This document shows positions 11,108 to 23,936 of a stretch of DNA of 64,000 nucleotides, piece by piece. The stretch covers positions 14,630,475 through 14,694,474 of the forward strand of contig OZ023197.1 in assembly GCA_963995505.1 (NCBI GenBank). The letters are read 5' to 3'. This stretch comes from Hypericum androsaemum. Its lineage: Eukaryota > Streptophyta > Magnoliopsida > Malpighiales > Hypericaceae. Below the pieces are notes generated by a model that worked only from the letters and a program-made list of their open reading frames with translations, searched no databases and was not told where the DNA came from. The first letter of the stretch is position 1; each line of letters starts with the position of its first letter. Made by a program: the position numbers and the translations under genes.

Positions 11108-11831
11108 TATGCCTCCTCTTGTTGATGCTTCATTAATAAAAAATCTCACCATTTGTATCTTGATTTGTTCTACTTGGGATCCAACTCTAAAGGGCTATAA
11201 GAATTAGCTGACCAAGTTTTGCTTTAAGTAAGGTGCGTTGCTTCGGTTTTGTTGCGTTCGCTTTATGTGAGAAGAGGATATGTTGACTTCTCCTCGAATA
11301 TGTGGAGTCCAATATCGTAGACCGCTATTTAGGGACGGGTTCACACAAGAGTATCTTTTATATATGCAATATTTATATCTAAGACAACCTTCAGAAATTT
11401 CAAATTTAGTACCACTTGTAGCTCATAAGTTGTGTTGACTTTTTTTTAAATCTCTGTATCAGAATCAAATACAATCAAGTCCTATTTAGAATAGACGGTA
11501 TCATTTGTGTTTTTTTGTTGTTAATATAACTTGAATATTTTTTAAAATAATCTGAGTCTCTTATTACTTGAATCAATCAATATGTTAACAGAGCCAATGA
11601 TTGTTTGTTTTTTGGGCGGTTTAAGTTGGTTAACTTTTGACTTTTCAGCTTGGGAAGCAAATGTTCTACTTTTTTGAAGGTTGAAGCAAATGTTCTACGG
11701 GTGTGGAAAAACGTTAGTTGAGAACAAGGGGTCGTTAAAATCTTATCCAATTTCAAGGTCAGCGAGGGAGTTAGAGGAAATTAGAACTCTTGGACTTTTG
11801 AATTAAATTGACACTTTCGGCTCACTACGTC
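11108..11831. other. intergenic and putative promoter of peptide gene
   Basis: Contains the presumed upstream region of the small peptide gene, including a minus-strand TATATAAA near 11350-11360. Otherwise it is AT-rich sequence with nothing recognised. Confidence 0.4.
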
Positions 11832-11846
11832 AAACTAACAAGTGGT

Positions 11847-12841
11847 GATGGCAAGAGTTTGTTCTTTTGGGATGACAAGTGGACGGCTGAAGTCTCTTTT
11901 AAAGACAGATTTGAAAGGTTGCACATGATTTTCTTACAACAAGGTTTCAAGGTGGCAGATTGTGGCTACTGGTGCAATGGGATTTAGACGTGGAATCTAC
12001 TTTGGCGAAGATCTTTCAGAGTGTACGAGGAGGACATGCTGCTAGAGCTCATGGTGATCTTAAATGCGACCCATTTGTGCATGGACTCCAGCGATTCGAT
12101 CAATTGGAGGTGGGATGAAAATGGATTCTCAGCTAAGACTTGGAGGCGGCATGTGTGGGAGCTTAATTTCGTGTCTACTCCGTTGATTGGCGAGCTTAGG
12201 AAGGTCTGGTCTGGTCTTATTCCCCTCAAGGTTGAGTGCTTTTTGTGGAAATCAATCCAAAACAGAATTCCGACCTGTGACACTCTCATCAGGATGCGAC
12301 GAATACAGGCGTGGGAGGCTCTTTGCCCCTTTTGTTTGGATCAAGACGAGTCGGCTATACATCTCCTCCTCCTTTGCCCTTTCTCAAGAGCAATTTGGGA
12401 TTACTTCGTAAACAAGTTGGGTTTTTCGTGGTGTGGCTTCTCATCTATTGAGACGGCGCTCTCCAATTGGCGTGGTCTTTCCAGTAACAGCATGGAAGGG
12501 AAGGTTTGGTTCACTTTGTTTGGAGCTATTACCTGTGGTTTATGGAATCATAGGAACCAGGTAATTTTCGAGGAAAAATAATGTGATTTGGAGCTTCTCA
12601 AGCATTCCATCTTCTTTCGGACACGCGAGTGGCTATTTTGGGCAAGAACCTTGAAGGATATCGGCTCGCAGGAGCTAGATTTATTTTGGGATTCCCTTCG
12701 AGTTAGGTGATTTGTATTGGGACTATTGTGGGGGTTGTTAGCTTGTTGTAGATATGTTTCGTTTTATTTGCCTTTACTTTCGTTTGTTGTGGTTTTTCTC
12801 CCCTACTCTTCTTTAATAAAGCGTATTTACTTATATAAAAA
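11847..12841 (+). mobile_element. 5'-truncated LINE (RT C-terminus, zf-RVT)
   Basis: A 15-bp target duplication AAACTAACAAGTGGT lies at 11832-11846 and 12842-12856. The insert opens in the LINE ORF2 C-terminal region (GDGKSLFFWDDKW) and has an in-frame stop near 11980. It resumes as a 186-codon frame (12021-12581) carrying the reverse-transcriptase zinc-binding domain: LIPLKVECFLW, then CPFCLDQDESAIHLLLLCPF and GLWNHRNQVIFEEK. A 3' UTR and short A-tail follow. This is a dead, 5'-truncated L1-type copy from target-primed reverse transcription. A second partial copy of the target site at about 12862-12877 shows the site was also locally duplicated. Confidence 0.9.
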
Positions 12842-12856
12842 AAACTAACAAGTGGT

Positions 12857-14540
12857 ACCTAAAAAACTAACAAGTGGCTGCAACCCGCTTTTATACATAT
12901 ATATGCATACATATATATATATATATACATACATATATATTATACTACTTACAATATTAATAAACACACTTACTTAAAAAACAAATACCAAATACTCAAA
13001 TTGTAAAATATTTTTCTAATTTAAGAGGAAGTTCCGAGTTTCAATAATGAAAAATTAATAGTACTAAAGTCTTTTTTGGTGGAATATTAGTACTAAAGTT
13101 TGATATGAAGAACTTTGTCAAAAATTTTAAATTACTAAAGTTATTAGTAATTTAAAAAAAAATCCTATAATTGATACTTTAACTCTTTTTAGCTCGTGAC
13201 AACAGCAATCTTGACAATCCCACCTCCATTCAGGCGTCTTATGAGACTCAATCTTCTAATTAGACGACAGCCAAACGATTGGTCTGGTGACCGATTGCGG
13301 TTATACAACTCCTATTTCATAATACGTAAAACAAATGAAAGTACGAGATGAGATCAATCGGAGTTGGTCCAAGTGAACTTTCGGATAGCATGTTGGTTAC
13401 TGACTATGGGCTTCTTCATTTCAATTTATCTATGGGCTGGGCCCTAAACAGCCAACAAGTCCATGGCGAATGCAGTAACCCCAACTTCTGAAGTATCTTA
13501 ATGGGCTTCAACTTTCTGATATAGAATAAGGCGGCGGCAAGTTCCCATATAGAATTTGTCAAAAAGACTTGAACTTTTTAAGTAATATTTCGAGTTCCGA
13601 ATGTTCTCAACTCTAAAAAAATATTAAGCAATTAAAAAGAATGATCTAAATAATAAAATGTTTGAATTCTCTTGAATTTGAACATTGACACTTATATTTT
13701 GCAAAAAAAATATTGAAATTTATAAGACTCAACAATTCTCGATTCTAGATTAGTGTACACACGAATACCCGAAAAAAGCAAAGCTTATCCGGCAGTTACT
13801 TGACAGGTCACGTACAGTTCCCTGTTGATAAACTTATTGAATATGTCACCACCTGCATATGATGATTTCTTCATCTACTCCCCGAGTAATAATACATTGC
13901 AGAATTAAGAGATACAGGTAGGATTGCACATTGATTGGTTCTTGACCATCCCACGGGAAGGACAGCAACCTTTAGATAAAAATCATACTTGGCATATCCC
14001 CCACGACACAAAGAAAGACGATGTGTGGTGGATAGGAAAAAAAATTTAATAAAGGAAACTATATAATATATCCTAATTTGTTTAATGGATTCCGAAATAG
14101 GAAGTAAAATATATGTAATATCTCTACTAATATAGAAAGATAATATACACGACATTTTGGAATATCGAACTTTGATGGATTTAAAAACAATATGGGGGAA
14201 TGGTTGATATCAATTTAATTGCATAGCTTTCCAATAAGTATTTAGTTTTATTCCTACAATCTCATAGTTAAGAATTTAATCGTTATTTTACTTGTATAAC
14301 CCGGTAAAGCTTCTACCGTGGAATCTTAGGAAAGTTGTAATATATTTTGGTGAAATGGAATTTCCTTATAAAAAATACGCAATATTTCATGAGAATTTTT
14401 TTTAATAAGTAATGAGGGGAAAATTGTACTTATGGGTGATTGAAGTTTGTCCATCTTGTGTGGTCTTTACATAATTGAACGTTGCACTACCAAACTCATG
14501 TATCAATTAGTGAAAGCTTTTTTATTTTAACTAAAACTAA
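12857..14540. other. intergenic, no gene seen
   Basis: AT-rich, with a TA/CATA dinucleotide tract at about 12897-12942. Short frames only; nothing recognised. Confidence 0.5.
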
Positions 14541-14545
14541 GTATT

Positions 14546-15151
14546 TGTAAAGCCCCGTGATTTGACCGACTGTCTTCACAAACCGACATGAGTCTTTTCC
14601 AGCGTGTTTTGTCCTCACTCGCACGCATCCTGTAAAACTTCCCATAGGTCACCCATCGTAATCCTACTCTAGGCCAAATACGTTTAACCTTAGAGTTCTC
14701 TCAGGATGTACCCCGAAAAAGAAGGTGCTCATTGTTGGTATGGATAGTACCAATCAAACTACTTAAGACTTTCAGATAGAACCATATCATTTTCGGGGTA
14801 TCACATACACCCCTCCTTAAATACGCGACGTCCTCGTCGCACCAAATAGATTACAGAATGCTCCTAGAACCGTATTTGCTCTGATACCAAATGTAACGCC
14901 CCGTGATTTGACCGACTATTTTCACAAACCGACATGAGTCTTTTCTAGCGTATTTTGTCCTCACTCGCACGCATCCTGGAAAACTTTCCAGGAGGTCACC
15001 CATCCTAATCCTACTCTAGGCCAAACACGTTTAACCTTGGAGTTCTCTCAGGATGTGTACCAGAAAAGAAGGTGCACTTTGTTGGTATAGATAGTACCAA
15101 TCAAATCACTTAAAGCTTTCAGATAGAACATATCATTTTCGGGATATCATA
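14546..15151 (-). mobile_element. intact Cassandra TRIM retrotransposon
   Basis: Two 260-bp LTRs, 14546-14805 and 14892-15151, each begin TGTAA and are flanked by the 5-bp duplication GTATT (14541-14545 and 15152-15156). The 86-bp internal part reads, on the minus strand, TTTGGTATCAGAGCAAATAC (primer-binding site of the initiator-Met tRNA type) and ends in the purine tract AAGGAGGGGTGTA, so the element points to the minus strand. Each LTR holds a 5S-rRNA-like segment, seen here as the complement: GGTCACCCATCCTAATCCTA, then a stretch matching the TTAAGCGTGCTTGG region. That is the hallmark of Cassandra, whose LTRs carry a Pol III 5S promoter. It codes for nothing and needs proteins from other elements. 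Confidence 0.93.
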
Positions 15152-15156
15152 GTATT

Positions 15157-16290
15157 AAATTCGAACATAATATTGTAATATTGTATGTGTTAAACAATCG
15201 TTGGTTAAATTTCATTGTCTTTTGTGGTTTCTGTTGATTTTAACCTAAATAAATTGACTTATTAAAAAATCTAAATACATGGTTATTTCGAAGAAATTTT
15301 TTTTGAACGTCGTGGAGTATGTGTTAGTTTAATTTTCCCATGTGCATGAACCTCTTCATGCAGCAACAGCTTTGAAATCTTTATTATATCTCATGAGATC
15401 TGAAGACCATTTGATCTGTCGCATTGAATGGTTGAGGGCACTCTTCAATATAATATGTATGACTCCTGCGCCGAAATTTGAAAGCCACATCAAATTCATT
15501 CATAATGTTAATTAGCTTTCAATGTTATATTATAGTCATCATCGACCCTTCACTTTAAATCTTATAATATAATCTTTTATCTCTTTACATTCCGTAGTAA
15601 TGATAGTCTCAATTCCGTAAAAATAGATCTTTCAATTAAATCATGTGATGTTAGATTTGGTACTGTTAGTGTATTGGTAGTACCATCTGGCTTGGATTGT
15701 AGGTTGTTAGATGGAGAGGGGACGTGTTTGCGAACAAATCTGACGGTTCGCGTATGTGATGACAAACTTGTAAAATCAGAGATTACATAAAAATATTTTC
15801 GTAATTTTGTATGTAAAAAGTGTATGTTCTTTCACATGTTGTACCATTATCTCTTGAACAATACTATACTATAGGGACCCATCAACACTATATTCAACCA
15901 GGAATCATATATATCGTATGTATTCTATCTTTTCTATATACCGTGCTGCGGAGTGTTCAAAATGTTTGTTTTCATTTCCGTTGCCATAACAGTTCCAACC
16001 TCGTTTAAATAAGATCTGTTGATCCACGGAAATTGCTTCCCCGATCCGGTAATGAAGGCCGAACTTCCAACAAACAAGCAAACCTTACCCATGCAAAGAT
16101 ATAGCGGTGTAATTACTAGTCTCCACGTCCTCATGCATTTCTTACCCTAAACCCATTAAGTTAGATAAAGTTTTTATGGCCATAATTAGCGAGCACTAAT
16201 TAAGCTTAATACCCAAAACGATAACCAAAAAGATGGCGAGTCTTCTGTGTCTAGATAAGTGTTAACCCCTTCTAATCTCCACCATTTATT
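15157..16290. other. intergenic, upstream of GAT1_2.1-type gene
   Basis: AT-rich, no recognisable gene. The distal end is the likely promoter of the amidotransferase gene. Confidence 0.5.
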
Positions 16291-16296
16291 TTCTTC

Positions 16297-16303
16297 TATA
16301 AAT
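16297..16303 (+). promoter_or_regulatory. TATA box candidate for amidotransferase gene
   Basis: TATAAAT lies about 400 bp upstream of the ATG at 16704, implying a transcription start near 16330 and a long AT-rich leader. Position and sequence only; not tested. Confidence 0.4.
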
Positions 16304-16703
16304 TAGCCATACAGAGAACCGCAACAGAAAACTATAAGGCGTTACTGCTGTCTTTTTTCACAGAAAATTATATATATAGAAGGGAATTAATTGTGCAAGT
16401 ACTTGAGATAAGAGGAAGAGCAGAAATAGAAACATTGAGGTTAATGGGAAGTGACATTTCCCTCCTTAGTTTCCTACCATAAAAAGAAATAGAAATTGGC
16501 GTTAATTGGGTGGGGCGCAATTAATACCCCTACCAAGTTCAATGCATGTTCTTCTTACTCATTCATATCCGAATACGTATTGAACCGACGAACCTTCTTA
16601 TACATAGACATACATGTATATATATATATAGTGAACAAGCAAGCATATATACATTTAGATTATAGGTCAAAACATAAATTTTTTTTAGCTCTCAGAAGCG
16701 AAA

Positions 16704-18979
16704 ATGTCTCCTAATTCGGATCTCTCAACTATACTCCCGAGAGTTCTTATCGTCTCGAGGCGCTCCGTTCGAAAGAACAAGTTTGTTGATTTTGTGGGTA
16801 AGATTTCTTTCTTTAATCTCTCTCTTGTTTTTTGTATTTTTTTCTTCTGAATTTTGGTTATTGGCTGCATGTTCCATTAAAACGTGTCCGAATACCCAAT
16901 GATTTTGAAAGGAAAAAAAGAGTCTAAATAACGTGATACGAAGATTCATAACTTGGCAATATGAACAATAGGAGAGTACCATCTGGACCTGATCGTCAAC
17001 TACGGGGCGGTGCCCGTGATAGTCCCGAGAGTGAGCGGAGTCCATATGCTCCTGGAAAGCTTCGAGCCAATCCACGGCGTCCTCCTATGCGAGGGCGAGG
17101 ACGTTGACCCTTCTCTCTACGACTCAGACCTCGCCAACTTCTCCCCACTGGAGCTCCAAGAGATTCGCAACCTCCACGCAAGCGACACCACCATCGACAG
17201 GGAGAAGGACACCATCGAGCTCAGGCTAGCCAAGCTCTGCCTCGAAAGGAACATCCCTTACCTCGGAATCTGTCGGGGTTCACAGGTACTTTTTTTTCGT
17301 AATATTTAGAAAGGAGTATTTGCCGGTAAAATATGAAGTGATTTTTACAATGGTGTTTCTACATTGGAAGCTTCAACGTGAGACATCCTTTATTAAATTC
17401 AAGTTATCTACTGCTTGCACCAAAATAATTTTCTTGTTGTTAAAGATGAAATTTTAAATTCACACGCCCATAAATATAACCCAAATTTTTAGCTACGTTA
17501 TTACAATTTGTGAAGATTATGACATTGCTAGTTAGTTAACTTGTTTGTAAGTGTGAAAAATTCATAATTCATTTTTCTTAAACTCTAAATTATATATGAA
17601 AATTTTAACATAATATCAAAACGAACCTCGTACTAGAGTCATTTAAGTGTGACCTCATCCGTCTCTATGAGCAAATATAGGTCATTTTATGCAACCGAGT
17701 GCACAATAGAGTAGTAGATTGGCTGTCACACTTTGTCCTCGAGTTTCCGAGAGACTTATATGTATTATAAGGTCCCCCAATAGTTTTTGCACCTTGCTAA
17801 GGAACGATGTAACTATATCTATCCTTTTGTAATTTTGTCGATTGAATGAAAGATTACTGGACATTCATATTGTTATCCGCGCATAACCCTCGTTTCATCG
17901 ATGTATTATGACTTATTAAACTTTGTTCTCAGGTACTTAACGTTGCATGTGGAGGTACACTTTACCAAGACGTCGACAGGGAGCTGTCCAAAGAGAACAA
18001 CGTCCCGAAAGAGCAAAGAGTGAGCCATATGGACTACGAGAATTACGACGGCCACAGGCATCAGCTGGAGGTAGTGGAAGGAACCCCTTTGCACCAGTGG
18101 TTTGACGAGTCTCGGCGCGAGAATATGGAGATTATGGTCAATAGCTACCACCACCAAGGCGTTAAGAAATTGGCTCAGAGGTTTGTTCCCATGGCTTTCT
18201 CTCCTGATGGGCTGGTTGAAGGGTTTTATGACCCTGATGCTTATAATCCTGAGGAGGGCAAGTTCATCATGGGCCTCCAGTTCCATCCTGAGAGGATGAG
18301 GAACCAAGATTCTGACCAGTTTGATTACCCCGGGTGCCCGGCCGCTTATAAGGTATACGTGATTACATTTTTCAAAGGTCGTGCAAACTTCGGTCCGATA
18401 TCGTAACTCTAATTTGGCGCAGGAGTTTGTGAAGGCGGTGATCGCCTATAAGAGGAGGCTAAACCACACGGAATCCTTGGCGAGAGCGCCGAAACTCAAC
18501 CAGGAACTGGAGATCAAGCGGAAGGTTATAGCTAGAAGCTTCTCAATTGCAAGAAACGTGTACAGTTTAGGCAGTAGCGGAAAGGTTTCAAATCACCTGT
18601 CCGAATTGGACATTGGAGCCCAGTTTCTAGAGGTTAGTCCGTTAACTACTGACGTGTTGTTCCAACTTAACGAGATGTTTCGAGTTTTGCATTGACAACA
18701 GGTGGCTTCTTCTCTGCTTTGCAGGCAAACACGGCACTGAGCTTGCAGCAAGAGATCAGGTTGAAGCAAATGGGCGCAACGGTGAGGAATGCCTCGGCGT
18801 ACAGGGAGAGGTTGAAGATGAATGACGGGAGGGAAAAAATGGCACGAAACATAATGGGGAAGGTGACCATTGCTCAGCTATCTGACCTCTTGTCCTTTTA
18901 CCACATGATGGGAAACTTATGTGCAGAGACTCTTGAGATTAAGCTTCAAGAAGGGTTAAACGAGGAACCTGATCTGTGA
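16704..18979 (+). CDS. GAT1_2.1: class I glutamine amidotransferase, GAT1_2.1 type
   Basis: Five exons, 16704-16797, 16972-17285, 17933-18352, 18423-18632 and 18725-18979, all with GT..AG introns and compatible phases, give 430 aa. The domain is peptidase C26/class I GATase: nucleophile C132 in GICRGSQ, then H254 and E256 in QFHPER, so the catalytic triad is complete. The C-terminal about 150 residues ([15 protein letters not shown] region) form the helical extension of this plant subfamily. Best match in memory is Arabidopsis GAT1_2.1 (At1g15040), a nitrogen-responsive glutaminase linked to shoot branching and to glutamine/GABA metabolism in mitochondria. No obvious targeting peptide is seen. 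Intron 2 contains a decayed LINE tail. The gene lies tail to tail with the DUF789 gene. Confidence 0.93.
17664..17870 (+). mobile_element. LINE RNase H/3' remnant in intron 2
   Basis: Conceptual translation near 17690-17790 gives pieces like [20 protein letters not shown], matching the RNase H tail of plant LINEs, followed by stop codons and a TTTTGTAATTTTGTCG-type 3' end. It is on the sense strand inside an intron of the amidotransferase gene and is badly degraded. Confidence 0.6.
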
Positions 18980-19751
18980 CATGTCAAGATTCATGCACAC
19001 CTCAGAAATAGACCAAAATGGTCATCACTCCACTTTATGTGAGGAACTCTTATGTATCGATGTAACAATGAGTTTCTTGGTCACGATGCTAAAGTTCCAT
19101 TGAAGAGCTATACCATATCCTCCCCACCCCCCGTTGGCTCTCCCATATCTATGAAGTCGGAATACCAACTAGCCTAATACCATTTTTTCACAAAACAATT
19201 AGTCTGTAGGAGGTGGTGTTGTTCTAGCAAAGCAAGAAGTTCGAATTGAAACCCTTAAAAATATTTGCCAACTTTTGTGCGCACCCCAACTCGAAACTGG
19301 ATCAATCTAGATAGATTTTCGGAAGAAAAAGTTCCTTTCATTGGGGCTGGAGGGTGAAACCCCACAAGCAAGCATTCCTATCAAATTCCTCTTACAGTAG
19401 TACATCCTCGGCTTGAATCATCAGGACCAAAAAAGTGCCTGGTTTATCGTTACATCCCCATCATATAAATATAGAGCATATATAGACAGTATGATACGAT
19501 TTCCAAAAGCCTAAAAGCGCCATTAAAGTAAAATTCAAACGCAGAGCACTTGCGCAGCACCATCCTATCTGTTCTTAGTCTAAAGCTATCAGTTGACCTA
19601 TGTTTCATTTTCTGATTCTATAGCAGGATATTGGACCCCAGATCATGTTGCTCTGATTCCTCTGGACATTCTGTATGTGGGTCACCAAGCGATCGTCGGG
19701 CTTCACTTCTCAAATGTGAGGAAATAGTGCGGGGGACATCATAAATTTGCA
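18980..19751. other. convergent 3' flanks
   Basis: Short spacer between two convergent genes, carrying both presumed 3' UTRs. Nothing else recognised. Confidence 0.6.
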
Positions 19752-22456
19752 TTACCTACTGTTGAAAAAAATGTAATCTGGATGACTCGCCTGAAGCGAT
19801 CTCAGCCAATTGTCAGCAGCCTGCAAGAGGGAGTCGGCCCGTTTAGGGTCACATCCTCCCGTGGAGGTCCACAGCGAGCTTTTCAACTTGTATGATGCAA
19901 GACCAAAGACAGGCAATGACATCTTGGGCGCTCCATCCATCTCACTCTGACGTGACAATGCTGGAGCAATTGCACTTCTGGCACCTGAGATAATGTACAT
20001 AATTTCAAATCAGGACGCATTTCATGTAAATGCAAGGCATCCGACTAATTTTCTAATAATGGCTTCTACAAAATGGAACCAAGAATCTCAAAATAGACAT
20101 TAAATAGTAAGGCAAGTATGGAGCAGATAAAAAATGGGTGATAACTGGAAAGTCCCATATGGAATCCTACAAAAAGGTCACCTAAAAGGATATACAGCCC
20201 AAACATCAGATGCACAGGAACCACATGTGCAAAGCTGTCTCTTACCTCCCAATGGAGTATGCAGAGAATGATATGTCAAAAAGCACGCATCGAGGTCTTT
20301 TAGCGTTGGCCCTGTAGGTATTCTGTAAATTGGATACCTAAAAGAAACCAAAAGTCAAGTTGCACTTTTTAAATCAAAGTTGCATAATAAAATTGCGTAG
20401 TAAAGGAAATTGAACATTTAAAATGATGAGTACCAGGCCACTGAAATCCAACTTGATGGAAGTAAATCACAACTTCTAAGAGTTTTCAGTGCAGGAATTC
20501 GGGAAGCAAGATCCATTATCTGCAACGAGCAAAATTTCAGTAAAAATCACAACATGCAAGTCCATCAATGACATGTTCTTTCCATATATAGACAAGCCAA
20601 AATAATCAGCTAGAGTCCACACCTTATCAGCTAATGGTTCACGGTTGTAGGGGGGGTCATACTCAAGATACTCGAAGAGTAGCCTCCCCTTCGAATTTAT
20701 TGGTTCCCCTTCATCACTAGAGAACTCATCATCATTGGAAATAGGCTCTCCTTTCAATGACAACCTATCGACTCTAAGCTGAAGTTCATTCGCTATATGA
20801 TGGTGATTCCATAGCTGCCCAGACTGCTTTGGACCTCCTTCTTGTTCGCAATCACTACTACCATCGCTACTTGAGTCCCTAAAATCACTGTCACTATCTT
20901 CACCTGGCCGCCTGTGGTACAAAGAACAAAGACGTTAACATAGAGGGTTTCACGACATGAAATCATAGTAAATCTGAGTTGTATCTTCTTTTGGTTAAAA
21001 GGAGAAAAAATCTGAGGATGGTACTGCCATTTTCGTATATCGCCACCCAACAATGTAAACAACAGCGACAATGAACTAACAGAAGTTTAACAAAACAATT
21101 ACAGACAAGAGTAAGTGAGTTTGTTGATATTGCAATCGAGATTTGACCGACGACGGAAACAAAGTTTTAATTAATTAGGATAATGAGGACTCTGATCAAA
21201 TATTGGCTCAAATGGAAACAAAAGCATGATACTAGTAACATCATTCTTGACTCTGGCTTCAAAGGCCACTTTCCATTATTACTGATACAACGGAAAATCT
21301 CTCTCCAAAATCTTCCAAGTCTAGCTGCAAATTAACTAGGACGACCAAAGTGACAATTCCTTACAAGTGAGACAAAAAAGAACTTGGACAATAAATTCGC
21401 AAGCTGTGAGTAGAACAGCAATAATCAGCATAGCATAGCTAAAAGATGCCGAAAGGGAAACACAGGAAACAGTACACAATCCACAACCCCATGCAAAACA
21501 ACATGTTTCAAGAAATAAAGCTATAACAAAAGAAATCCACCACCAATCCAGCACCTCAATTACCTTGACTTATCACGTGGTTTTAAAGATTCCCCATATA
21601 TTTGGATCCCCGACAAGTACGGAACATAATACTGAACAACACAGTCGCTCTCATTCAAAATTAGAGGCACTCCAGCACCATAGGCACTCCACTCCTTGAA
21701 CGACTCCCACAAATCACCGAGAACAAAGTAAGGCTGAAAGTCCCCGACATGCGTCCTCAAGCCTCGCGCCATTGTCTGCTCCGACCAAATCCAAGCATTA
21801 GCCTAACTAGTTCATAACAGATCCTCACAAACAAATACAAAACCAGTGCTTACCCCAACACAAATCAAAGACAGCCTAACAATGTGGCAACGCGAACATT
21901 ATTATGGATCACGCCAAAATGAGGGCTTAGACAGTATCCTTCCATACCGGAAAATGCCCTGACCAACTACGCGAGCGGAAACCCGTAGCACATTCCCCGT
22001 GGACTAAATGAAAAATCGACATCATCTCCTCCTACTCCACGAGTTCTGCTAGTCCCATTGGCTCTAGTAACCATCACTAATCCTAAACACATTTAATGCT
22101 AAAACCAAAACCCCCAATAACTAACTTTAATTATCAACTAAATAAATAAACACATAAAAAAGAAAAAGGCATGAAGTTCCAAAAGCAGGTACCTTGGGCA
22201 AGTACTGGGCGGGAACGGAAGGGACGATGGAGCCGATGAACCGGTCCAGGTTGCTGGACCGGGCAGCGGGCAGCTCCTCCACAGGGAGCTGCGGCTTCCG
22301 GGACCCGGCCGGGGTGACGTCGCTGTGGGCCCTACGGAGCAGCTGTTGCTGGGAGGAGTCGTTGTCGCGGTGGGCCCTACGCGCCTTCCTGGGGTCGTAG
22401 AACCGGTCCTCGCCGGCCCCCCTCCCGCGCGTGCACTGCACTCCTGTACCTAGCAT
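19752..22456 (-). CDS. DUF789 family protein
   Basis: Six exons on the minus strand: 22456-22193, 21775-21564, 20911-20623, 20519-20434, 20337-20246 and 19984-19752. All junctions are GT..AG with matching phases, giving 391 aa. The N-terminus has the family signature: a basic [13 protein letters not shown] start, then [20 protein letters not shown]. The core has [20 protein letters not shown] followed by a [20 protein letters not shown] stretch, an acidic linker (GEDSDSDF..) and a conserved C-terminal half with [19 protein letters not shown]. This family has no assigned biochemical role. Counterparts include Arabidopsis At1g15030, which from memory is the neighbour of At1g15040, so this pair looks like conserved synteny. 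A telo-box-like AAACCCTAA lies upstream at 22638-22646. Confidence 0.93.
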
Positions 22457-22637
22457 TTCCCCGCGCCCCCGTAAATTCCTCCCTTAAAAAAATGGAAAAT
22501 ATAAAAAGGAAAAAAGGGACCTCGAGGAAGTCAAAAGCTACAAAAACGGCTTTCGTATTTCCTTCGATCGGAGATGAGAGAGCCGTCGTTTCAGGGAATT
22601 TCGGGGGGAAATTGTTCTTTTTTATTTAAGTGGAGAT

Positions 22638-22646
22638 AAAACCCTA
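22638..22646. promoter_or_regulatory. telo-box-like motif upstream of DUF789 gene
   Basis: AAACCCTAA lies 182 bp upstream of the DUF789 ATG. Such boxes are enriched near transcription starts of plant housekeeping genes. Position-based call only. Confidence 0.35.
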
Positions 22647-22849
22647 ATGAGGAGGGAGCTTCGTGGATCTAGAGCGGGGGAGGGGCAGAATGGTAATAAG
22701 GGCAGAGGAAGGTAGATGGGAAGGTGTGACAGAGAGAGAGATTGAGCAGGAATAATAAAATGAGGGGTGGGGGTGGGGAGGTAGAGGGAGAGGGAAAATG
22801 GTATAATAATAATTATCGAATTGATATAAACATTATATATGGATAACAT

Positions 22850-23805
22850 TATTGGCGATTAACTTGAGTTAAAAAAAAACCTCAAAGTAACTTGGTCACT
22901 TGGTGACAAATCAGTTATTATCTGATAAGAAAATTTAAAATGACAAAATATAATGTGCAAGTCAAACCGGGAAAAATACATGATTGTAAAATTGATTTTA
23001 TTCTTGGTTTTTCTATTTTTCCACCTGTTGCAGATAGTGATCATCGATCTGAAATTAACAACAGTGGACTGCATTTAGTTGATGTTTGACTTTAATTGAT
23101 GTTAAGTTTGGCTATTAATTTTTTTAGGGGACTACGTACATTGGAATTAATAACAGACATTGGACTGCATTTAGTTGATGTTTGACTTTAATTGATGTCA
23201 AGTTTGGCTATTAAATTGAGTTCTCTTTTTCTAATTAATGATCGGTCAATATTCGTTGGAGATATGTGGAAAACTGTTAGCAGTTACAGCCGGTGGATCA
23301 ACTAGTAAAGTGTTGTTTTCAGTTATTAACTAGAAAGTTTTTATTTTTCGGTTCTGCGAAAATGTAGTTATATTAAAATTTGATACGAAAAACCAAATCA
23401 GATCAAATGGGCCAGTAAACACATGTTACTGTTTATATGGGCTCGTGACATTGGGCCTCATTGTTGCCATTGGATTTTCCTTTTTGGTCCATTATCTAGG
23501 AGCCTACATACTGGAGGACGTCCTCACTTCACTTCTGCTCTGCTCCATTTCTCAAGGAGAACTCTGAATTTGTTCTTTCCTAGTTTTTATTTAACATTTT
23601 TTGGGTATAATTTCTGATATTCGAGCATGCTCATTTTCGAGGTGACTCTCTCGTTGACATTTTTATATAACATTAAGTTTTTGTTTGATCTATATTTTTT
23701 CACTAATTTTGTAGCAAGTAAGAATATGGCAAAACTTATAGCGTGAAATCCAAGCTAGGCATTTTAAATGCTGATGGTGTTATATACAAAAATGGCCAAA
23801 ATAAT
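22850..23805. other. intergenic, no gene seen
   Basis: AT-rich, with a near-identical direct duplication of about 55-60 bp (23065-23123 and 23161-23214, unit starting TGGACTGCATTTAGTTGATG). No gene recognised. Confidence 0.5.
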
Positions 23806-23936
23806 TTACAACTCATCATCGTCTTCGTGATCATCAATGTCGCTCAAATCATCAATACCAATTGCAGCTACCTTCGACCCACTAATCCTAAAAGAAACCG
23901 GCATAATCTTAGTTGGTAATCTTAAATTATCACTAA

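Noticed and set aside
14600..15110. 5S rRNA genes on the minus strand
   Set aside because: The similarity is real but diverged, and it is embedded in paired LTRs with primer-binding site and target duplication: Cassandra, not rDNA.
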